From contig WYBA01000472.1 in assembly GCA_011526095.1 (NCBI GenBank), positions 1-45,946 of the forward strand: a DNA stretch of 45,946 bases, read 5' to 3'. Position 1 is the stretch's first letter; every line of letters starts with the position of its first letter. Positions 1 through 12,494 of this stretch are shown here, piece by piece. Below the pieces are notes generated by a model. That model made no database searches, was not told the origin of the DNA, and saw only the letters and a program-made list of their open reading frames with translations. The stretch is from Myxococcales bacterium (lineage in GTDB: Bacteria > Myxococcota_A > Polyangia > Haliangiales > Haliangiaceae). The translations under genes and the position numbers were made by a program.

Positions 1-120
1 CCGCGCCCCCCCCCACCACTACAAACCCACCCCCTAACAACCCCCCCCCCCCCCACCACAACCTCTCCCCCCCCCCCCCCGCCCGCGCGCCGGGGGGGCC
101 CCCCCCCCCCCCCCCCCCCC
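1..120. other. Low-complexity poly-C end, probable sequencing or assembly artefact
   Basis: Long C runs broken by scattered A, T and a G run, unlike any other part of the window. It carries no codon structure and looks like a degraded contig end. Bases from about 121 onward look like normal genomic sequence. Confidence 0.75.
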
Positions 121-205
121 CCACGAGTCGAAGGGCCAGCCTTCCGGTTCACCAACACGGCAGGCTCCTGCGGACTCGGAAGGGCTGTTCGCTAGGCTGA
201 CCTGG

Positions 206-235
206 GCCGGGCGCCAGCGAGGCGCGGCTCGCAGG
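206..235. repeat. REP-like element, copy A
   Basis: Bases 206-223 match the 18-bp core GCCGAGCGCCAGCGAGGC, found three more times in the window, with one mismatch. The flank (CTGTTCGCTAGG before, GCGGCTCGCAGGACG after) is a diverged form of the flanks of the other copies. It lies directly downstream of the stop codon of the kinase gene at 247-3552. Confidence 0.55.
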
Positions 236-246
236 ACGCCTCCGCG

Positions 247-3552
<3,306 letters not shown>

Positions 3553-3559
3553 TATCCCG

Positions 3560-3567
3560 ATTATCAT
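3560..3567. promoter_or_regulatory. Overlapping divergent -10 elements for the kinase gene and rnc
   Basis: On the minus strand GATAAT (3565-3560, 5 of 6 to TATAAT) ends 7 bp before ATG 3552. On the plus strand TATCAT (3562-3567) ends 6 bp before GTG 3574. The two hexamers share bases, so the divergent genes would compete for polymerase, and both transcripts would be leaderless. No clear -35 box is seen on either side. Confidence 0.45.
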
Positions 3568-3573
3568 GGCGCC

Positions 3574-4341
3574 GTGTCGGCCCCGCGCGACGACTACGAC
3601 AAGCTCGAGCAGCTGCTCGGCTACACCTTCCGCGACCGCGCCATCCTGGCGACCGCGCTGCGCCACGCGTCGTGGGCCAACGAGCACCCCGACGACCCGG
3701 CCGGCGACAACGAGCGCCTCGAGTTCCTCGGCGACGCCGTCCTCGATCTGATCGCCGGCCACCAGCTGATGGACCGGTTCCCCCAGCTGCGGGAGGGCCA
3801 GCTGTCCGTCACGCGGGCGCAGGTCGTGTCGGAGAGCGGGCTGGCCGCGATCGCCCAGAAGATCGGGCTGGGCGCGTGGCTCCACCTGGGCAAGGGCGAG
3901 GACCGCTCGGGCGGCCGCCACAAGGCGTCGATCCTGGCCGACGCGGTCGAGGCGGTGGTCGCGGCGGTCTACCTCGACGGCGGCTTCCCCGCGGCGTGGG
4001 ACCTGGTCAGCCGGCTGTTCGCCGATCGCATCGCGACCGTCGAGTTCAAGGGCTTCCACGACTACAAGACGCGGCTGCAGGAGGCCGCGCAGGCCAAGCT
4101 CAAGACGACGCCGACCTACGAGGTCGTCGCCGAGCTGGGGCCCGATCACGACAAGCGGTTCGTCGTCGAGGTCGTGATGGTCAACAAGGTGTGGTCGCGC
4201 GCCACCGGTCGCTCCAAGAAGGAGGCCGAGCAGCTCGCCGCCGCCGAGGCCGCGTTCCACCTCGCCGCGGTCGACGGCGACGAGCTGGTGGCGCTGCGCA
4301 AGGAGCTGGAGAGCCTGACGCCGCCGACGCCCGGCGCCTAG
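3574..4341 (+). CDS. rnc: Ribonuclease III
   Basis: Double-stranded-RNA endonuclease that processes rRNA precursors and structured mRNAs, acting as a cytoplasmic dimer. At 255 residues it has normal family length. The signature NERLEFLGDAVLDL near residue 50 carries the catalytic Glu and Asp. A second acidic pair lies in DAVEAVVAAVYLDGG near residue 127. The C-terminal third is a dsRNA-binding domain (DYKTRLQEAAQAK ... SRATGRSKKEAEQLAAAEA). The start is GTG 3574; the upstream ATG at 3566 is out of frame. There is no Shine-Dalgarno sequence, but a TATCAT box ends 6 bp upstream, which suits a leaderless message. Its 3' end is 5 bp from the end of the convergent gene at 4347. Confidence 0.95.
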   Translation: MSAPRDDYDKLEQLLGYTFRDRAILATALRHASWANEHPDDPAGDNERLEFLGDAVLDLIAGHQLMDRFPQLREGQLSVTRAQVVSESGLAAIAQKIGLGAWLHLGKGEDRSGGRHKASILADAVEAVVAAVYLDGGFPAAWDLVSRLFADRIATVEFKGFHDYKTRLQEAAQAKLKTTPTYEVVAELGPDHDKRFVVEVVMVNKVWSRATGRSKKEAEQLAAAEAAFHLAAVDGDELVALRKELESLTPPTPGA

Positions 4342-4346
4342 CTCGC

Positions 4347-6059
4347 CTAGCTCCGCGTCGCCGCGACCAGCACGCCGTCGACGAACCGGCCGTCGATCTC
4401 CTGCCCCGCGGCCAGCGGGCCGAACGCCCGCTCGAGGTCGCCGAGCCAGCCGGCGAGCAGCCCGGGGAGCTGATCGTGGCCGCCGCGGACGCCGCCGGCG
4501 TCGAGCCACCGCGCGATCAGCGCGTGCGCGCGCTCCGCGACGTCGTCGCGGAGCGTCGCGGCGCCCGGGGCGAACGCGGTGGCGCGGAACGTCCGCAGCT
4601 CGGTCGCGGTGAGCGGCGCCGGCGACGGCACCGCGCCCGCCATCGCGCGCACCAGCGCGGTGCGGACGTGATCGTCGAGCTGCGGCCGCGGCTCGGGCAG
4701 GCGGGCGATCGCCGGCAGGTCGACGCCGAGGCTCTCGGCCACGGCGATCCGCACGGTCAGCCGCGCCAGCACCTCGGCGACGCGGCGGACGTCCGCCTGC
4801 GACTCGAACGGCCGGACGCCGCGCGCCGGCGGCTGATCGAGCTCGCGCGACATCCACGGCCGCAGCGCGACCAGCGCCTCGACCACCGCCGCCGCCGGCG
4901 GGCCGGCGGTCACGGCGCCGACGACCAGGCCGCGCGCCAGCCGCGCCAGCTTGAGCGTCACCGTGTAGCCGACGCGGTGCAGCCGGGTCAGCGACACCGA
5001 GGTCAGCGCCGCGGCGGCGCGCGCGACGTCGCCGCGCGCGATCACCTCGAGCCCGAGCGACACGGTCGACGCCGCGTAGCCCGCGCCGCGCCGCAGCGCC
5101 TCGAGGTCGCCGGGGCGGACGCGCGCCGCGGACAGCAGCTTGTTGGTCAAGACCAGCAGCGCGGTCTGCAGGCGCTGGCCCTCCGCCGGGTCGTCGATCC
5201 GCTCGAGCGCGCGCGCCAGGAAGCTCCGCGCCACGACCTCGCCGGCGATCGTCGCGGGCAGCGCGCGCGGCGCGACGTCGGCGGCGTCGTCGTCGATCAC
5301 CTGGCCGAAGTCCTCGGCCGTGCCCTCGCCGATCACGACCTTGTCCGGCTCGAGCGGCGCGAACAGCTCGAGCGCGTCGTGGAAGTCGACGTAGCCCAGA
5401 TCCGCCATCCGCCCCGAGCGCCACCGGTAGGCCTGCTCCTCGAGCTCGGTCGGCGGCTCGGACCGCGCCGCCATCAGCGTGTGCCGCGCCAGCGCCGGGT
5501 CGGCGCGGTACAGATCGTCGAGGACCGCGCGCACCAGCCGGTTGGTGTCCTCGTCGCCGGTCTGCTCGAGGCAGAAGTAGCCGTCGGTCGTGTAGTACCA
5601 GGGGCGCTCGATCGTCTCGTCCGGCTCCTCGCCGAGCGACAGGTCGACGACCCGCGCGTGGCGCTGGACGAACAGCGCGCGCAGCTCCGGGTCGAGCGCG
5701 GCCCACACCTGCCCGACCTTCTCGAACCCGACCTCGACCACCGCCGCGAGCCACGGCTTGAGCGGATCGACGAGCAGGCGGTCGCGGTCCCAGCCGTCGA
5801 GGTCGAGGCAGCCGCGCAGCTGCGCCGGGGTCGCGAGCGCGATCAGCTCCTGGGTGTCGGCGAACCCGACCTGGGTGACCAGCTCGAACAGCTCCGGCGC
5901 GCTCAGGGCGGCGACCGCCGCCGCCGGCTCGTCGGCCGACAGCAGCGCCTCGACCCGCTGCATCCCGCGCGGCTGGGCCAGCTCGCCCCGCAGGCGGGTC
6001 AGGGTGCCGGGCAGCCCCGGCGTCGGGGAGCCGGGCGGTTCGCGGTCGGTGGGCGTCAT
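4347..6059 (-). CDS. DUF6178-like conserved hypothetical protein
   Basis: A predicted soluble protein of 570 residues without signal peptide or membrane segment. It resembles the DUF6178 proteins I associate with myxobacteria and other former deltaproteobacteria; the assignment is from memory of the pattern, not a search. Visible features are a Pro-rich N-terminus, helical repeats from about residue 30, the block PWYYTTDGYFCLEQTGDEDTN near residue 160, and a long Ala/Leu/Arg-rich helical C-terminal half. The start ATG 6059 is preferred over an in-frame upstream ATG at 6098 because a TTGACA/CACCTT promoter-like pair ends 10 bp upstream of it. Divergent from the decarboxylase at 6142. Function unknown. 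Confidence 0.75.
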   Translation of the reverse strand: MTPTDREPPGSPTPGLPGTLTRLRGELAQPRGMQRVEALLSADEPAAAVAALSAPELFELVTQVGFADTQELIALATPAQLRGCLDLDGWDRDRLLVDPLKPWLAAVVEVGFEKVGQVWAALDPELRALFVQRHARVVDLSLGEEPDETIERPWYYTTDGYFCLEQTGDEDTNRLVRAVLDDLYRADPALARHTLMAARSEPPTELEEQAYRWRSGRMADLGYVDFHDALELFAPLEPDKVVIGEGTAEDFGQVIDDDAADVAPRALPATIAGEVVARSFLARALERIDDPAEGQRLQTALLVLTNKLLSAARVRPGDLEALRRGAGYAASTVSLGLEVIARGDVARAAAALTSVSLTRLHRVGYTVTLKLARLARGLVVGAVTAGPPAAAVVEALVALRPWMSRELDQPPARGVRPFESQADVRRVAEVLARLTVRIAVAESLGVDLPAIARLPEPRPQLDDHVRTALVRAMAGAVPSPAPLTATELRTFRATAFAPGAATLRDDVAERAHALIARWLDAGGVRGGHDQLPGLLAGWLGDLERAFGPLAAGQEIDGRFVDGVLVAATRS

Positions 6060-6069
6060 GGGCGCGCGG

Positions 6070-6098
6070 AAGGTGGCGCCGGGCGCCCGCCGTGTCAA
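6070..6098 (-). promoter_or_regulatory. Promoter-like TTGACA -17 bp- CACCTT
   Basis: A perfect -35 hexamer (6098-6093) is spaced 17 bp from CACCTT (6075-6070), which ends 10 bp before ATG 6059. This is the only candidate in the window with a perfect, correctly spaced -35. It would give a very short leader. Confidence 0.45.
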
Positions 6099-6128
6099 CC
6101 GTGGCCGCCGGCACGGCGACCGGCGCGG

Positions 6129-6134
6129 TAGCCT
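6129..6134 (+). promoter_or_regulatory. -10 element TAGCCT, leaderless type
   Basis: TAGCCT ends 7 bp before ATG 6142, placing the expected transcription start on the start codon. No Shine-Dalgarno sequence fits in between. Confidence 0.4.
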
Positions 6135-6141
6135 CGCCGCG

Positions 6142-7566
6142 ATGACCCCCGACGAGTTCCGCGCCCTCGGCCACGAGCTGATCGAGTGGGTGGCCGCCTA
6201 CCGCGAGCGGATGGCGAGCCTGCCGGTCCAGAGCCAGGTCCAGCCGGGCCAGATCCGCGCCGCCCTGCCCGCCTCGCCGCCCGAGGCCGGCGGGGGCCTG
6301 GCCGCGGCGATCGACGCGCTCGACCGGATCGTCGTCCCCGGCCTCACCCACTGGAACCACCCGCGGTTCTTCGCCTACTTCCCGTCCAACACGGACCTGT
6401 CGTCGGTCCTGGCCGACCTGGTGTGCGCCGGGCTCGGCGCCCAGGGGATGAGCTGGCAGACCAGCCCGGCGGCGACCGAGGTCGAGCAGGTCGTGATGGA
6501 CTGGCTGCGCCAGCTCCTCGGGCTGTCGCCCGCGTGGACCGGCGTCATCCACGACACCGCGAGCACCGCGACCCTGTGCGCCCTGTTGTGCGCGCGCGAG
6601 CGCGCGTCGGGCCTGGCCCAGCGCGGCCCGGGGCTGCAGGCGGGCGCGGCGCCGCTGGTCGTCTACACCTCCGCCCAGGCCCACTCGTCGGTCGCCAAGG
6701 CCGCGATGCTCGCCGGGTTCGGCGCCCACCACCTGCGCGCGATCGCGACCGACGCGGCCTACGCGCTGCGGCCCGACGCGCTCGCCGCCGCGATCGCCGA
6801 CGACGTCGCCGCCGGGCGGCGGCCGTGCGCGGTGGTCGCGACCGTCGGCACGACCGCGACGACCGCGATCGACCCGCTCGCCGCGATCGCGGCGGTGTGC
6901 GCGCGCCACGAGGTGTGGCTGCACGTCGACGCCGCGCTCGCCGGCACCGCGATGATCCTGCCGGAGTGCCGCGCGCTGTGGGACGGCGTCGAGGCGGCGG
7001 ACTCGCTCGTCGTCAACCCGCACAAGTGGCTCGGCACCGGGTTCGACCTGTCGGCCTACTTCGTCCGGGATCCGGACCACCTGATCCGGGTGATGGCGAC
7101 CGACCCCAGCTACCTGCGCACCGCGCACGACGGCGCGGTCGTGAACTTCCGCGACTGGCACATCCCGCTCGGCCGGCGGTTCCGCGCGCTCAAGCTGTGG
7201 TTCGTGCTGCTCGACCACGGCGCCGAGGGCCTGCGCGCGCGGCTACGCCGCGATCTGGCGAACGCGCGGTGGCTCGCCGACCAGGTCGACGCGACGCCCG
7301 GCTGGCAGCGGCTCGCGCCGGTGCCGCTGCAGACCGTGTGCGTGCGCCACGCGCCGCCCGGGGTCACCGACGAGGGGGCGCTCGCCGCGCACAACCTGGG
7401 GATCGCGGCGCGGATCAACGCCGGCGGCGGCGCCGCGATCACGCCGAGCGTGGTCGACGGCGTCCAGCTCCTGCGCGTCAGCGTCGGCGCGCTGCCGACC
7501 GAGCGCGCCGACGTCGCGGCGGTGTGGGCGCTACTGCAGCGCGAGGCGGCCGCCGCGGCTCACTGA
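6142..7566 (+). CDS. Group II pyridoxal-phosphate-dependent decarboxylase
   Basis: A cytoplasmic PLP enzyme of 474 residues in the aromatic-L-amino-acid / tyrosine / glutamate decarboxylase family. It removes the carboxyl group of an amino acid to give an amine. Diagnostic features are THWNHPRFFAYFP near residue 73, a TS(A)QAHSSV(A)KAA block that positions the cofactor, HVDAALAG with the Asp that contacts the pyridine nitrogen, and NPHKW with the Schiff-base lysine K295. Closest by pattern to the aromatic/phenylacetaldehyde-type members; the substrate cannot be told from sequence. The start ATG 6142 has a TAGCCT box 7 bp upstream. Its last 7 bases overlap the end of the convergent gene at 7560. 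Confidence 0.92.
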   Translation: MTPDEFRALGHELIEWVAAYRERMASLPVQSQVQPGQIRAALPASPPEAGGGLAAAIDALDRIVVPGLTHWNHPRFFAYFPSNTDLSSVLADLVCAGLGAQGMSWQTSPAATEVEQVVMDWLRQLLGLSPAWTGVIHDTASTATLCALLCARERASGLAQRGPGLQAGAAPLVVYTSAQAHSSVAKAAMLAGFGAHHLRAIATDAAYALRPDALAAAIADDVAAGRRPCAVVATVGTTATTAIDPLAAIAAVCARHEVWLHVDAALAGTAMILPECRALWDGVEAADSLVVNPHKWLGTGFDLSAYFVRDPDHLIRVMATDPSYLRTAHDGAVVNFRDWHIPLGRRFRALKLWFVLLDHGAEGLRARLRRDLANARWLADQVDATPGWQRLAPVPLQTVCVRHAPPGVTDEGALAAHNLGIAARINAGGGAAITPSVVDGVQLLRVSVGALPTERADVAAVWALLQREAAAAAH

Positions 7567-8522
7567 ACGACGAAGCTGTTGACGCACAGCTTCGAGCCCG
7601 TCGCCGGGAAGAAGTACCCGACCGCCATGCACATCTCGTCGGTGGCGGCGCTGTCGCCGGTCTGGACCCGGTTGGCCGAGGTGTTGTTCGCCGTGCACGA
7701 GTAGGTCAGCGAGCCCGACTCGAACTGGAAGAACGGCGTCGCGTCCCACGCGCGCGGGATCGGGTGCTCCCAGTCCTCGCTCTCGAACACCATCGCGTCG
7801 CCGTCCTCGACCCAGGTGCGCTGGGTGAAGCGGTGGGCGTGCGTCGACAGCAGGAAGAACTGCGCGTCCGCCGGCACGTCGCAGGTGCCCGACACCGTCT
7901 CGGTCTCGCCCGGCATCAGGTCGATGTCGGTGTGGTAGGTGACGTAGGCGGCGGCCTGCTGGAACGTCTCGCCGTCCTCGAACGTGTCGGCGTTGATCAC
8001 GACGTGCGCCTGGATCGACTCGGTCGGGTTGGTGTTGAGGTAGTGCATCTGCACGAACAGCTTCTGCTGCGCCTCGACCCGCATCCCGACGCCGTCGGGC
8101 ATCGCGATCTCGGCCTCGGGCGTCTGCGCCGAGTACGTCCACACCGGGAAGTCGAGGCCACCGCCGGTCACGCCGCAGTCCGTGGTGATCTCACCGTCGG
8201 GCATCTGCGCGGCGTCGGTGAAGTACATGATCAGGTGGTGGCTGCCCGGCGTCATCGTCGAGCTCCACCGCTTGACCCCGACCGCCTGGTCGACGTCGAT
8301 GGTCGTGTAGTAGCAGTACGTGATCTCCTCGCCGGGCAGGATCTCGATGTCCGGCGTCACGATCTGGAAGCCGGTGGCGGGCGGCGGCGGATCGCCGGCG
8401 TCCGGTGAGGTGTCGTCGTCGCCGACGTCGTCGTCACCGGCGGTGCCACCACCGCCACAGCCGAGGAACGCGAGCGCGAGCACGGACGAAGCCAGGCCAA
8501 ACGGGACAGACCACGAGCGCAT
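7560..8522 (-). CDS. Copper type II ascorbate-dependent monooxygenase-like lipoprotein
   Basis: A 320-residue exported protein. The N-terminus has a signal ending in FLGC (lipid-modified Cys22), a Gly run and an Asp-rich linker. The rest resembles the two-domain fold of peptidylglycine alpha-hydroxylating and dopamine beta-monooxygenases. Candidate copper ligands are HH95-96 in TPGSHHLIMYF for one site, and the His of VQMHYLNT, the pair in STHAHRFTQR and the Met of DEMCMAVGYFFP for the other. Several cysteines could form disulfides in the periplasm or at the surface. The substrate is unknown. ATG 8522 follows an excellent ribosome site (GGAGGT, 4 bp spacer). It overlaps the decarboxylase gene tail-to-tail by 7 bp. 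Confidence 0.8.
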   Translation of the reverse strand: MRSWSVPFGLASSVLALAFLGCGGGGTAGDDDVGDDDTSPDAGDPPPPATGFQIVTPDIEILPGEEITYCYYTTIDVDQAVGVKRWSSTMTPGSHHLIMYFTDAAQMPDGEITTDCGVTGGGLDFPVWTYSAQTPEAEIAMPDGVGMRVEAQQKLFVQMHYLNTNPTESIQAHVVINADTFEDGETFQQAAAYVTYHTDIDLMPGETETVSGTCDVPADAQFFLLSTHAHRFTQRTWVEDGDAMVFESEDWEHPIPRAWDATPFFQFESGSLTYSCTANNTSANRVQTGDSAATDEMCMAVGYFFPATGSKLCVNSFVVQ

Positions 8523-8565
8523 AGTCACCTCCGGGGTGCGGCGATTTGGCACCAGGTGGGACCTG

Positions 8566-8594
8566 GCCGTAAAGGCCAACTGACGATCGGTCAA
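8566..8594 (-). promoter_or_regulatory. Weak promoter-like TTGACC -17 bp- TACGGC
   Basis: Lies in the 118-bp gap upstream of the copper lipoprotein gene. The -35 is 5 of 6; the -10 is poor and sits in a small palindrome GGCCTTTACGGCC. Offered as a possibility only. Confidence 0.25.
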
Positions 8595-8640
8595 CAGATG
8601 TCAGCCGACCCGCAGGCCTGGGCGCGAGGTGGCTGGTCGG

Positions 8641-9990
8641 TCAGCCTGCAGGCCGCGTGAGGGCCACCACCGTCTCGACCTCGGGGGTGCCGGGCATCAG
8701 GTCGAACGCCTCGGCCGGGCCCGCGACGTAGCCGGCAGCGGCGAGCGCGCGCAGGTCCCGCGCGAGCGCCTCGGGGCCGCACGCGACGTAGACCACGCGG
8801 CGCGGGGCCGCGGCGACGACGGCGGCGAGCGCCGCCGCCGACAGCCCCTTGCGCGGCGGGTCGACGACGATCGCGGCGAGCGAGGCGCCCGACGCCGCCG
8901 CGGCGAGCGAGGCCGCGTCCCCGGCCACGGCCGTGATCCGCTCGGCGAGCCCGGCCGCGGCCGCGGCGCGGCCCAGGGCGGCGACCGCCGCCGGCTCGGC
9001 CTCGATCGCGGTGACGTGCGCGCCGGCGCGCGCCAGCGCCAGCGCGATCCCGCCCAGGCCGGCGTAGACGTCGGCGACGCGCGCGCCGGCCGGCAGGCCA
9101 TCGAGGGCGAGCGCGACGACCCGGGCGTAGAGAGCGCGCGCCTGATCGCGGTGGACCTGGAGGAACTCGACCGCGCCGACCTCGACCGTCGCGCCGCCGA
9201 GGTCCTCGACGAGCGCGCCGGCGCCGCGCAGCACGCGCGTGTCGGCGGTGACGATCGCGCCGTCGGCGCGGTCGTTGGTCATCGCGACGACCCCGCGCAC
9301 CGCGCGGTGGCCGGCGATCGCCTCGGCCGCGGCGTCGAGCGCGTCGGCGCGGCACGCCGAGGTCACGACCAGCACGACGAGCGCGCCGCCGGTCGCGTCG
9401 GCGCGGATGACGACGTAGCGCAGCTCGCCGGCGCGCCCGCGCTCGTCGTACGCGACCAGGCCGGCGCGGTCGGCGGCGCGGCGCACGAGCCGCGCGACGT
9501 CGTCGATCACCGGCGCGACGACCTTGCAGCCGAGCGTCTCGACGACGCGGTGGCTGCGCGGCGCGTGGGCGCCGAGCACGAGGCCGTCGCGGCCCGCGCC
9601 GACGACGTACTTGCCCTTGTTGCGGTAGCCCCAGGGCGACGGCGAGGGCGTCACCGGCCCGACCGAGGGCACCGCGTCGCCGAGGAGCCGGACGAGGCGA
9701 GCGCGCTTGGCCGCGAGCTGGGCCGGGTACGCCAGGTGCTGCCAGGTGCAGCCGCCGCACGCGCCGGCCGCCGGGCAGCCCGGCGGGACGCGGTCGCGCG
9801 CCAGCGGCGACGTCCGCGCCGAGATCTGCGCCCAGCTCTGGGGCCGGTGCGGGCTCTGGTGCTCGATCACGACCTCGGCGCGCTCGCCGGGGAGCAGGTC
9901 CGCGACGTGGACCTGGCGGCCGCCGGCGTCGCCGACGCCGCGACCGTCGTCGTCGAGCCACGTCGCCGTCACCTCGAGCTTGCGCGCCAT
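8641..9990 (-). CDS. SAM-dependent RNA m5U methyltransferase, TrmA/RlmC/RlmD family
   Basis: 449 residues. Transfers a methyl group to C5 of a uridine in 23S rRNA or tRNA. It has the three expected parts: an N-terminal TRAM-like beta-barrel, an iron-sulfur cluster site (CPAAGACGGC, i.e. CX5CX2C, with a fourth Cys in LGCKVV), and a Rossmann methyltransferase core. Core motifs are FLQVHRDQARALY, VADVYAGLGGIALALA for SAM, VVDPPRKG, and VYVACGPEAL with the catalytic Cys. The cluster motif favours the RlmD/RlmCD type over TrmA. ATG 9990 is chosen because a TATGGA box at 10010-10005 overlaps the alternative in-frame ATG at 10005. Divergent from mnmA. Confidence 0.9.
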   Translation of the reverse strand: MARKLEVTATWLDDDGRGVGDAGGRQVHVADLLPGERAEVVIEHQSPHRPQSWAQISARTSPLARDRVPPGCPAAGACGGCTWQHLAYPAQLAAKRARLVRLLGDAVPSVGPVTPSPSPWGYRNKGKYVVGAGRDGLVLGAHAPRSHRVVETLGCKVVAPVIDDVARLVRRAADRAGLVAYDERGRAGELRYVVIRADATGGALVVLVVTSACRADALDAAAEAIAGHRAVRGVVAMTNDRADGAIVTADTRVLRGAGALVEDLGGATVEVGAVEFLQVHRDQARALYARVVALALDGLPAGARVADVYAGLGGIALALARAGAHVTAIEAEPAAVAALGRAAAAAGLAERITAVAGDAASLAAAASGASLAAIVVDPPRKGLSAAALAAVVAAAPRRVVYVACGPEALARDLRALAAAGYVAGPAEAFDLMPGTPEVETVVALTRPAG

Positions 9991-10038
9991 CGTCAGGTGG
10001 GCCATCCATAGCAGGTTTCCCCCGCCGCGTATGCCGTC

Positions 10039-11142
<1,104 letters not shown>

Positions 11143-11157
11143 GCGTCCTCGACGCCG

Positions 11158-11547
11158 TCAGCGCCGCGCGTCGACCGAGACCGCCGCCCCGGGCGGGGCG
11201 TGGACGCGGCGGCGCAGCGCCACGACCTCGCCCGTGTCGAGCGTGAGCGAGATCGTGACCTCGAGATCCGCGCGCGGCACCGGCTGGCTCCACCGCACGC
11301 CGTCGACCGCCCCGCCGTCACCGAACGTCCGCTCGACGAACCCGACGGACGCGCCGTCGTCGCCCGGCGTCCACAGATCGACCCGGACGTGGCGCACCCG
11401 GGCGGCGCCGTCGCCGAGCTGGAGCGAGAACGACACCGGCTCGCGCGCGGCCTCCTGGCAGCTCTCCCGCACCAGCAGCCCGATCGCCAGCACGACCGCG
11501 ATCGGCGCGATCACGCGGCGGACGAGCTGGTAGCGGGACGAGGCCAC
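11158..11547 (-). CDS. Small membrane-anchored protein of unknown function
   Basis: About 129 residues. One hydrophobic segment (VIAPIAVVLAIGLLV) follows a basic N-terminus, so the protein is probably a single-pass inner-membrane protein with its C-terminal domain outside. That domain is beta-rich and ends in a Val/Arg-rich stretch. I do not recognise the family. The start GTG 11547 is chosen over GTG 11562 because the TAGGTA box (11558-11553) overlaps the latter. Its 3' end lies 15 bp from the end of mnmA, and it is divergent from the lipoprotein gene at 11616. Confidence 0.6.
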   Translation of the reverse strand: MASSRYQLVRRVIAPIAVVLAIGLLVRESCQEAAREPVSFSLQLGDGAARVRHVRVDLWTPGDDGASVGFVERTFGDGGAVDGVRWSQPVPRADLEVTISLTLDTGEVVALRRRVHAPPGAAVSVDARR

Positions 11548-11552
11548 GCCGC

Positions 11553-11561
11553 TACCTAGCA
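11553..11561 (-). promoter_or_regulatory. Extended -10 TGC-TAGGTA, leaderless type
   Basis: The hexamer occupies 11558-11553 with TGC immediately 5' of it, and ends 5 bp before GTG 11547. Confidence 0.35.
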
Positions 11562-11600
11562 CGGTCCGTCCGAAAAGTGGCCGTCGCCGTCGAGCCTGCC

Positions 11601-11606
11601 TACCTT
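11601..11606 (+). promoter_or_regulatory. -10 element TACCTT
   Basis: TACCTT ends 9 bp before GTG 11616, giving a leader of only 2-3 bases. GGGG follows but is too close to act as a normal ribosome site if transcription starts where expected. Confidence 0.35.
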
Positions 11607-11615
11607 GGGGGCTCC

Positions 11616-12482
11616 GTGCGCCGTCCCCTCCCAGCCCTGACCGCCGCCGCGCTCGCCACCGCGCTCGCCGCGGGATGCGCCTCGACGACGCCGCCGCGGC
11701 GGTTCGCGGGCGCGCTCACGGGCGGCGTCTCGCTCGACGACCTCGGGCCGTGGCCGGCCGCCGCCGCGCCCACCCCGGCGGGCGAGCTGCCGGCCGCGGA
11801 CGGTCCCCGCGTGGCCACCGTGTCCGGCAACCGGACACCGGGCGCGGACCGGACGGACGGCGCAGCGGCCGGCGGCGTGGCCCGCGACGAGCTCGTGACC
11901 GAGGACCAGAGCCGTGCGATCTCGCGGCTCTCCGCGCCCCACCTCCAGCCGAAGGTGAAGGACGGCGTGGCCGCGCTCGACGTCGCGGGCGCCGGCGGGG
12001 TCGAGGGCCTGCGCGCGCTCGTCGGCCACCGCGACGGCCGCGGCGACGTCGCGTTCGCGCTCGCCGCGGCGGCGGTCCTCGCCGGTGCGCCCGCCGACGC
12101 CGACCGCGAGCTGCGCGCGGTCGCGGACGGCCCAGCGCTGGTGGCGCTCGCCACCCACCGCGGCGCCGCACGGGCGCGCACGCGCGCGCCCCTCGTCGGC
12201 GACCTGCTCGTGTTCGACCGCGCGCGCGACGGCGCCGCCGCGTCGCTCGTGGCGGTCGCGCTCGGCACCGACGCGCGCGGCGTCACCGAGATCCTGTACC
12301 TCGCCCGCGGCGTGGTGCGCCGCGGGTTCGTCGACGCGGCGCGCCCGAGCGTGGCGCGCGACGACGACGGCCGCGTCCACAACACCTACGTGCGCCACGG
12401 CAAGGACTACCCTCCCAAGGGCACGCGCTACCTCGCCGGCGAGCTGCTCGCGCACGTCATCGCGTGGCCGCAGCTACGGTAA
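11616..12482 (+). CDS. Lipoprotein of unknown function, possibly with a CHAP/NlpC-like fold
   Basis: 288 residues. The signal peptide ends in the lipobox LAAGC. A disordered Pro/Ala/Asp-rich stretch runs to about residue 85, then an Ala-rich helical part. The end (APLVGDLLVFD ... GVTEILYLARGVV ... RVHNTYVRHGKDYP) is loosely reminiscent of CHAP or NlpC/P60 proteins, but I see no convincing Cys/His catalytic pair in the right order, so it may be inactive or unrelated. GTG 11616 is preferred over GTG 11577 because it puts the signal peptide at the N-terminus and sits 9 bp from a TACCTT box. tRNA-Leu starts 12 bp after the stop. Confidence 0.7.
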   Translation: MRRPLPALTAAALATALAAGCASTTPPRRFAGALTGGVSLDDLGPWPAAAAPTPAGELPAADGPRVATVSGNRTPGADRTDGAAAGGVARDELVTEDQSRAISRLSAPHLQPKVKDGVAALDVAGAGGVEGLRALVGHRDGRGDVAFALAAAAVLAGAPADADRELRAVADGPALVALATHRGAARARTRAPLVGDLLVFDRARDGAAASLVAVALGTDARGVTEILYLARGVVRRGFVDAARPSVARDDDGRVHNTYVRHGKDYPPKGTRYLAGELLAHVIAWPQLR

Positions 12483-12494
12483 GGTGCGTGCGCG

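Noticed and set aside
3553..7218. A much longer minus-strand frame (total 2323 codons) leading into the kinase
   Set aside because: The upstream part is antisense to rnc and the decarboxylase and shares the frame with the DUF6178-like gene only out of phase. The kinase begins cleanly at 3552 with its own promoter-like box.
10030..10035. Leaderless -10 (TATGCC) for mnmA
   Set aside because: It ends only 3 bp before the ATG, too close for the transcript to include the start codon.
11616..12482. Cell-wall hydrolase (CHAP/NlpC) call for the lipoprotein
   Set aside because: The end of the protein is only loosely similar, and a catalytic Cys followed by His is not visible, so it is kept as unknown.
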